In this document: one piece after another, positions 57,959 to 64,000 of the stretch | Numbering within the stretch: the stretch's first letter is position 1 | Layout: each line of letters starts with the position of its first letter | DNA from: Punica granatum | Taxonomy: Eukaryota; Streptophyta; Magnoliopsida; Myrtales; Lythraceae | Length of the DNA stretch: 64,000 bases | Assembly: GCF_007655135.1 (NCBI RefSeq) | Contig: NC_045128.1 | Span: 11,532,001 to 11,596,000, forward strand | Reading direction: 5' to 3' | Position numbers and translations under genes: made by a program | The notes under the pieces: model-generated | What the model saw: only the letters and a program-made list of their open reading frames with translations | The model's database searches: none | What the model was told of the DNA's origin: nothing

Positions 57959-58319
57959 AGACCTGACTGGGAAGGTGTTTCTCCATGAAGGACTTAGGCG
58001 AAGCTACCAACATGTTAGGTATCAGGATCTATAGAGAGAGATCCAAGAGACTACATGGCCTAAGTCAGAGTGCATACATAAACAAAGTGCTTCGATACTT
58101 TGGCATGTGGGATTCTAAGAAATGATCGTTGTCTATGTTGCATGGCATGAGCCTTTCATAGGCTCAAAGTCCTTTTACTCAAGAGGAGAGGGACCATATG
58201 AGTAGGATTCTATATGCATCAGTTATCGGATCCATCATGTATGTTATGTTATACACTCAGCTTGAAGTCTCATATGCTTTGAGCATACCGAGTCGGTACC
58301 GGGTAGATCCAAGTGAGAG

Positions 58320-58869
58320 ACATTGAATCGTAGTAAAGAACACCCTTAAGTATTTGCGAAGAACTAAGGAGATGTTTTTGGTATATGGAGGCGAAGAAGA
58401 GCTCGTTGTAATAGATTACACCGATGCTAGCTTCCAATCCGATAAGGACGATAGTAGATCGCAGTCAGACTATGTGTTATGCCCAAATGGAGGTGTTGTG
58501 AGCTGGAAGTTTTCCAAATAGGAAACAATAGGTGTGTATAACCCTGACTCTAAAGCCGCAAAAGAGGCCGTTTGGATTAAAAAGTTCGTAACAGAACTTG
58601 GTGTGGTTTCTGCCATCGTAGACCCAGTGGATCTCTATTGTGACAACAATGGAGCCATTGTGCAGACTAAGGAACCCAGATCTTACCAGGGATCCAAACA
58701 TCTCAGGCGCTTTCATCTCATCCGCGAGATGGTCGATAGAGGAGATGTGAAGATATGTAGAATACCAACATATGAGGATCTCGTTGATCCTATGAAGCCT
58801 CTTGTACAGCGCAAGCATGAGGCTCACACTAGGTCCTTAGGCATTAGGGATATGCCAGTTTGGCTCTAG
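58320..58869 (+). pseudogene. copia RNase H, C-terminal end of pol
   Basis: Readable blocks: YLRRTKEMFLVYGG, DYTDASFQSDKDD, GGVVSWKFSK then a stop at about 58519-58521. The frame 58534-58869 follows with SKAAKEAVWIKKF, LYCDNNGAI and the K-H-I-like block KHLRRFHLIREMV. The C-terminal RSLGIRDMPVWL is the usual end of this copia type. The 3' LTR sequence starts directly after. Confidence 0.85.
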
Positions 58870-58876
58870 TGCAAGT

Positions 58877-60673
58877 AGGTGTTCATTGATGACCAAGTCT
58901 CATAGGTCATAGATGTGGAGACATGGAATCACACTGCATATATACATTAGGAGTAAAGTGTACGAGGCTGACTATTACATGAGTTGTTACGTGACTGTCA
59001 TTAGCAAGTCTCATAATGACTATGGTGCATAGGTGACTTGAGTTCACCATGGATTCCTACATGTAATGTCATATACTTTGATGCTATCAAACGCCATGTA
59101 ACAGGCTGGTTATAAAAACAGTAGTTTGGTATTTCACAGAGCATGGAAAGTAATATGAGTGATCAAGATAAGATTTGTCTCTCCTATGTAACGAGAGTGA
59201 TATCTCACGGCCGCTTGGTGGGTAGAGTCTAAAAGTGTATGCATACCCAAATGAATCTTTTTTTTTTTTGCTGAATACCCAAATAAATCAATATAGAGAT
59301 ATCGAGCCCATTTGTTTTTATAAGACTTACTCAGTAAACCAAGAAAGAGAGATTAAGCCATACAAGGATGACAATAACCATGTCGTGGGCTCAATAGAAA
59401 TATATATGACAAATGGATTATACTGTATGATAACATAGATTACAAGGTTCATCGAGCAACCGATTTTCTGATTACTTGAATAGCAGTAATGCATTGCTAG
59501 ATATCATTCACCATTTGTAATATTGAAATAGAGATTTCGATATTACTATCAACGTAATTGAAAACTTACAGGATCACACACGACGACTAAATCGACAGGA
59601 TAATCTTGAAGCAATTAAATAGTCTAATAGAGATTATACGAATTAAGATGCAACCGGTTAATTTGAGATTTAATGAGATTAAATTTACCGATTAATTAGA
59701 CCCTTTTATTAGACTAAAATGGAGCCGATTTATACACAAAATAGAGACACACCGAGGCTCGAAAGAGAGCCACTTGGCAACTCCATGAAAGGCCACTTTG
59801 CATGGCAAGTCATATGGCCCTCCATGTGTCTACTAGAAGAATAGAAGCAGCTAAGACATACTTGAAATTTGCTAAGTCGTTGATAAAACGCCTCACGCGT
59901 GACACCTCTACAAGTATTCACACCGAATTCGTTGACGGGTTTTCGAGATCGGCAGTGCTAGCGGCCAACGCTCGAAGGAAGCACCGGCGCAACTCCGATA
60001 CTTATTAGACTAATGGACTCTACAAATCGGACTTTTCCATTTGATTTACACACATATATTCATATACACACACGTACACACATATATGTCCGCACATATA
60101 TACATGCATCCATTAAGCTTCCCCCCCCCCAATTGCTTATAAATAGTACAAATGGGAAGGCTTTAGAATGGATGGGTGCATATATACATGCATCCATTAA
60201 GCTTCCCCTAATTGCTTATAAATAGCACAAATGAGAGGCTTTAGAATGGTAAGCACAAATGAGAAGGCTTTAGAATAGATGGGCTCATATATATATAAGC
60301 AATTAGGGGAAGCTTAATGAATGCATGTATAAATGTGCGGACATATATGTGTGTATGTGTATATGAATATATGTGTATAAATCATATTGGAAAGTCCGAT
60401 TCGAAGAGTCCATTACTCTAATAAGTATCGGTTGCGCCGGTGCTTCCTTCGAGCGTTGGCCGCTAGCACCTCCGATCTCAAAGACCCGTCAACAAAGTCA
60501 GTGTGAATACTTATAGAGGTGTCACGCATAGAGCGCTTTATCGACGACTTAGCTAATTTCAAGTATGTCTTATCTGCTTCTATTCTTTCAGTAGGTCTTG
60601 AGGTTAGTTTCACGAGTAAGAAATTTTTAATTTCTTCTTCTACCTTTCTATAGACCCCGTGATACTAGTAACA
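58877..60673 (+). repeat. 3' LTR, 5'-truncated and internally rearranged
   Basis: It is colinear with the minus-strand solo LTR at 16838-18429 (shared words include tcatagatgtggagacatgg, taacgagagtgatatctca and ggattatactgtatg). The start equivalent to the first 300 or so LTR bases is missing. TATA boxes cttataaatag occur twice (60132-60142, 60212-60222) in an 80-bp tandem duplication. The right end is taken at 60673 by comparison with the 5' LTR and is uncertain by a few bases. Confidence 0.7.
59828..60597. repeat. large inverted repeat inside the 3' LTR (arms about 300 bp)
   Basis: 59828-60130 is the reverse complement of about 60296-60597: ctactagaagaatagaagca against the complement of tgcttctattctttcagtag, gaaggaagcaccggcgcaac against gttgcgccggtgcttccttc, and the tatatgtccgcacat block. 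The right arm is in the native LTR orientation, so the left arm is the extra, inverted copy. The duplicated promoter segment sits in the loop. Confidence 0.8.
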
Positions 60674-60752
60674 CTACCCCCTCAGTTGCAGGATTCTCAT
60701 CAATCATCGAATGCCCAACGTAAGCATCAAGCAGCTGACATCTTTGGTCCGC

Positions 60753-61938
60753 TCAGTTGTTGGCACCAAGCTGCTCCTGTTCGTTCCATATTTGTCCTTT
60801 GTCTCTCACCGTCTCATGTCCTTCGACAGAATCGTCGATTTGCCGAAGCCCTCGATTCAAATTTGTTGAACTTTGTAGCCCTCGATCCTCCCTAAATTCC
60901 TCGTTTAGCTCAACAAACTTCTCTTGAATGCTATCTCTTGTAGCCAAGGTATTTGCCAAAATCTTTGAAGAATCTATAAACTCCTTTGTCACGTCTTTCA
61001 TGGCATCAACAAAGAGACTCAAATCATAACTACTCCTCTTCGTTTTCCTTCCCAGTGAAATGCTCTCTGATGGTTGATTTGTGTGTGAACCCATATCTTT
61101 ATTAACATCAAGGAATTCTCCAACCATCGAGTTAAGGTTTTCCTCTAAATTTTGCCATTGATTTTATGTTTCCTCCAATTCCATCTCCTCGAGTATATCT
61201 TTTGCAACCTATGCATCTTTCCCTATAACATGATCCTTACCATATATAACCGTCAACTCTTCATAATGAGGTTAGGTACATGTCCTGAATTGAGTAGCAT
61301 CTTTGTGACACTGTGTAAAGAAATTGATCATTAGTCAATAGTTAACTACTCAAATCCCACCGAAACAACCATCATTGGTATGATACAATTTATCAAATTA
61401 ATTTCAACATGAATAATTAATGAACCAAAATGACCATAATAACGAACAGCAGCATATTATATAGGCACCACAAATCTCATTAAACCAGCTATCAGTCCAT
61501 TAAAGCTAACAACCAATGACTCAAATTCCATTAACCGCTTAAATGAAAGAAATAAATAAAATAAAATAAATATTAACCTTTATATAGGCATCACAAACTT
61601 CATTTTCAGCATATACCATCTTTCTAGTTTCATTCCACCCAAATCCGAAAGTTCCATGTATTAAATCATGAACTATGCCCCCATTTCTTCTTTAGAATCT
61701 TCAATCTAGATTCAATGTGCGGTCTCGCGTTTAGTTGACAGCCTAATATCATCCTTGCTAACATTTTCTCAAGCTCTAGAAGGTAGCCCGACCTAAATCC
61801 CGTGTCAGCATTATAATGACCCTCATTGTATAGGTCGGTCATGCACAATATACGGGCCGCGTCTTCTGTTGGAATCCACTTATGTTTACCTCGCTTGGTT
61901 GCTTGTGAACTATCTTGAGATGATGATTTTTCAGCCAT
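60753..61938 (-). pseudogene. Myb/SANT-like DNA-binding protein of PIF/Harbinger type
   Basis: In this family the protein binds DNA and helps import or position the transposase. Exon 1 (61938-61578) starts MAEKSSSQD and has the Myb/SANT-like block: KHKWIPTEDAARILCMTDL, YNADTGFRSGYL and PHIESRLKILKKKW. After a one-base frame change come GTFGFGWNETRKMVY and AYIK, then a GT donor at 61577-61576. Exon 2 begins at 61310 after an AG acceptor (HKDATQFRT, YEELTVIYGKDHVIGKDA) with in-frame stops. It continues to the frame 61127-60753, a charged region with MKDVTKEFIDSSKILAN. The usual C-terminal block is missing. Confidence 0.8.
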
Positions 61939-62392
61939 AATCTATATAATCACACCAACAATAAGTCAAGAAGTGGTAAATGAGTTGTGCTATATCTAGT
62001 TTATACTACACTATAGAGAAGCTTATTACAAACAATCAAGTCATCAGCACACAAACCACAAGAACCCCAACGAAAGCTTAAAAATGCAAGCAATTCATCG
62101 AAAGGTTACTGAATATGGCAAACCCTCCGAGTGTCATTCCATACCCAAGAAACACTATTTTGCAAAAGATGAAACCCAAAACTATTAGCATTTTCATCAA
62201 TAGGACAGAAATCAACATGTGATGAGCTATAAACCCACCTGATAATTTCATAAACAACATTCGTTAATAGTAGCAAGACAACCCAAAAGGTTTACAACCC
62301 AATAATTTTGATCATTAAGGTTTACATAAATAAGAAGATATAATTAAACAGATGAAAATATATGAGCTAGCTAGACATATTAGCTAATCCAA

Positions 62393-63574
62393 TTATACTC
62401 TCCATTTGTTGTACATTTCATTTGCTAGATTCATCCTACAATTAGTCCAATCATTAGAAGTTGAATCTCTTCAATGTGGTTGGCTTCACCATTGGTATCG
62501 ATATCATCTATTTCGGGCACTTTATCTTTAATAGGATCAGTTGGCATCTCCCTCCTAATAAAATTATAAAGCAAGCAACATAAGATGATCATCTGGTTAT
62601 GAGTTCGAACACCATAGAATGAAGGACTTCTAAGAATACTCTAACGCATTTTGAGTAATCCAAAGTATCTTTCAATGACATTACGCACATTAGAGTGTTT
62701 CATATTAAAAAAATTCCTCTATATTTCTTGGTTGGTGTCCTTTTAGATGGTATCTTTGCCCTCTAAATGGTACCAAAAATCCTTCACAATTTATGTAACC
62801 CGCATCTACTAGGTAATAGCATCCTATAATAAAAAAGAAAAAAAAAACCTATGTTATTTCTATGTAGGATATTTAGATATTCAGATAATGGAATAACATT
62901 TTATTAATATACACTTACCATGAGGTACTCTCAATCCATGTTCTCTACTTACTGCATCCCGAAGAACTCTACCATCAACAGCCAAACCTTCCCATCTAGG
63001 ATGAACATATATAAATTGCATGTAAGATGCGCAAACTCCTAAAACATTTGTAGCAATGTCTTCTTTACGAGTTCTATATCTAGGCTTATCCACTTGGCGC
63101 ATTGATCATGATATGAGTGTCATCTAAAGGATCTAAACAATTTTACAAGTAAATTAAGTCAATCAATTACTCTCAAGAGGTCAATTTCCTTTGTTAAAAG
63201 TTTAATTACTAAAGTTACCTCAAACCATTTCCAACGCTCATTAGTTGTGGTGGCAGTAATGGGCTCAGGCTTCTTAATAAGTGTGCTTGTAATCTTAATG
63301 TCGCCTTCAACACATTGTGAAAAGATCAGGTAACAGTTTCCCCGGATCTCCCAAAATTATGCTTGATGACTCAATTCTTGACATGATGAGCAAGAATATG
63401 CAAAAAATTGCTACTTGCTCATCCACCTCCATATTTTTTTTTTGTAGACTTTAAGCCCCCAATAACTTTTAACATTTGATATAGTTTGAAAAATGCTCGC
63501 TTATTCATTCTCAGTTGCTCAATGCATGTAACATCATCACTATGCACAAGCCTCTTAATATAGTCTCTTTTCAT
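62393..63574 (-). pseudogene. PIF/Harbinger DDE transposase (three exons)
   Basis: The family is RNase H-fold transposases related to HARBI1/ALP1. The likely start is at 63574 (MKRDYIKRLV), with CIEQLRMNKRAFFKLY and FLHILAHHVKN. Intron 63133-63218. Exon 2 (63132-62919) opens with DDTHIM, holding the first catalytic Asp, then YRTRKEDIATNVLGVC, QFIYVHPRWEG and DGRVLRDAVSR. Intron 62824-62918 has clear GT-AG ends. Exon 3 (62823-62393) begins CYYLVDAGY with the second Asp, then FLVPFRGQRYHL. After a frame change come VIERYFGLLKMR with the Glu region and SPSFYGVRTHNQM, and it ends EMYNKWRV. The catalytic residues remain visible. Stops and frameshifts in each exon make it non-functional. Confidence 0.88.
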
Positions 63575-64000
63575 TTAAGGAAAAAAAAACTAGCCGAATA
63601 AGAATTATCAAGGGGTCTAGGGCTATATAACAAAGATATTTCAAGTTCAAGATTCCTGAGACATCTAATAGTAGCACACAACTGAAACCAAAAGGTCATC
63701 ACAACCACTTTTTTTCTCAAATTTAGGGGATCCATGATTGTAGTGACTTAAACAAACCTAAAAGAAATAATGTCATAAGTCAAGAGATCGACTATCATAC
63801 AACACACAAAAAATAACAATTAAAAGTGAAGACCGTGAAAGAATTTCTGAGATGTAGTACAACAAGCACATAATTAGCACAAGTCTATAATGCAAATAAA
63901 ATATAATACCCGACAAAATATCCATTATAATGCAAAACCACCAAGACCCGACAAAATGGTAATACCCAACAAAATTTCACTAAGCAATGATCATGCTCTA
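63575..64000. other. flank of the Harbinger relic
   Basis: AT-rich sequence upstream of the transposase start. No terminal inverted repeat or gene is recognised to the window edge. Confidence 0.4.

Larger units (their letters stand above)
54107..60673 (+). mobile_element. Ty1/copia LTR retrotransposon, decayed
   Basis: Order on the plus strand: truncated 5' LTR, tRNA-Met primer site, gag, protease, integrase, reverse transcriptase, RNase H, 3' LTR. All domains are present in copia order but in many short frames with stops, and part of the integrase core is missing. The 5' LTR keeps only its last 258 bases; the 3' LTR has lost its first few hundred and carries an inverted duplication. No target duplication can be assigned because both outer ends are damaged or uncertain. 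Confidence 0.85.
60690..63574 (-). mobile_element. PIF/Harbinger DNA transposon relic
   Basis: Two genes on the minus strand form the usual PIF/Harbinger pair: a DDE transposase (62393-63574) and a Myb/SANT-like partner (60753-61938). Both are damaged. The left end abuts the copia LTR and I found no terminal inverted repeats or TTA/TAA duplication, so the true ends are unknown and the right end may lie beyond the window. Confidence 0.8.

Overview
The window is nuclear DNA of a flowering plant, most likely a woody eudicot (species not identifiable from the sequence alone). It is AT-rich, gene-poor and full of transposable elements. The evidence is an intronless DREB/ERF transcription factor of plant type, Ty1/copia and Ty3/gypsy relics with plant-style tRNA-Met primer sites, plant tRNA-derived SINEs, MULE-type foldback elements, and a PIF/Harbinger transposon with a Myb-like partner gene. 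I found one convincing host gene, the AP2/ERF gene at 33725-34500. As read here, its frame breaks once in a C-rich run just after the AP2 domain.

Layout. 1-16 kb: intergenic DNA with GC-rich repeat islands, SINEs (one split by a 1.03 kb MULE foldback element), a near-perfect hairpin between 49-bp direct repeats (7335-7616), a cluster of a dispersed repeat (11.4-12 kb), a 21-bp periodic motif (13.96-14.08 kb) and a second MULE-like element (15140-15993). 16.4-24.9 kb: a three-layer nest. An old minus-strand copia relic was hit by a 1.6 kb element now reduced to a solo LTR (16838-18429) and by a 4.9 kb internally deleted gypsy element (19518-24412, exact 5-bp target duplication). 25-33 kb: AT-rich DNA with SINE copies, AT microsatellites and a 5'-truncated LINE. 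33.3-34.5 kb: the ERF gene with a duplicated promoter block and a CT tract in its leader. 34.5-51 kb: more SINEs, a 36-G homopolymer, and small TIR elements (47226-47550 and 48620-48937 are the best defined). 51.4-54.1 kb: tandem repeats, a minus-strand copia gag/integrase relic, and a short CCCTAA tract. 54.1-60.7 kb: a plus-strand copia relic. Its 5' LTR is truncated and its 3' LTR carries an inverted duplication. Its LTR is of the same family as the solo LTR at 16.8 kb. 60.7-63.6 kb: a decayed PIF/Harbinger element on the minus strand, with a Myb/SANT-like gene and a three-exon DDE transposase.

The elements do not form a pathway. What the window offers is a layered insertion history, datable by target-site duplications and nesting, around a single stress- or development-type transcription factor gene. 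All identifications are by eye from motifs and repeats; no database search was run.
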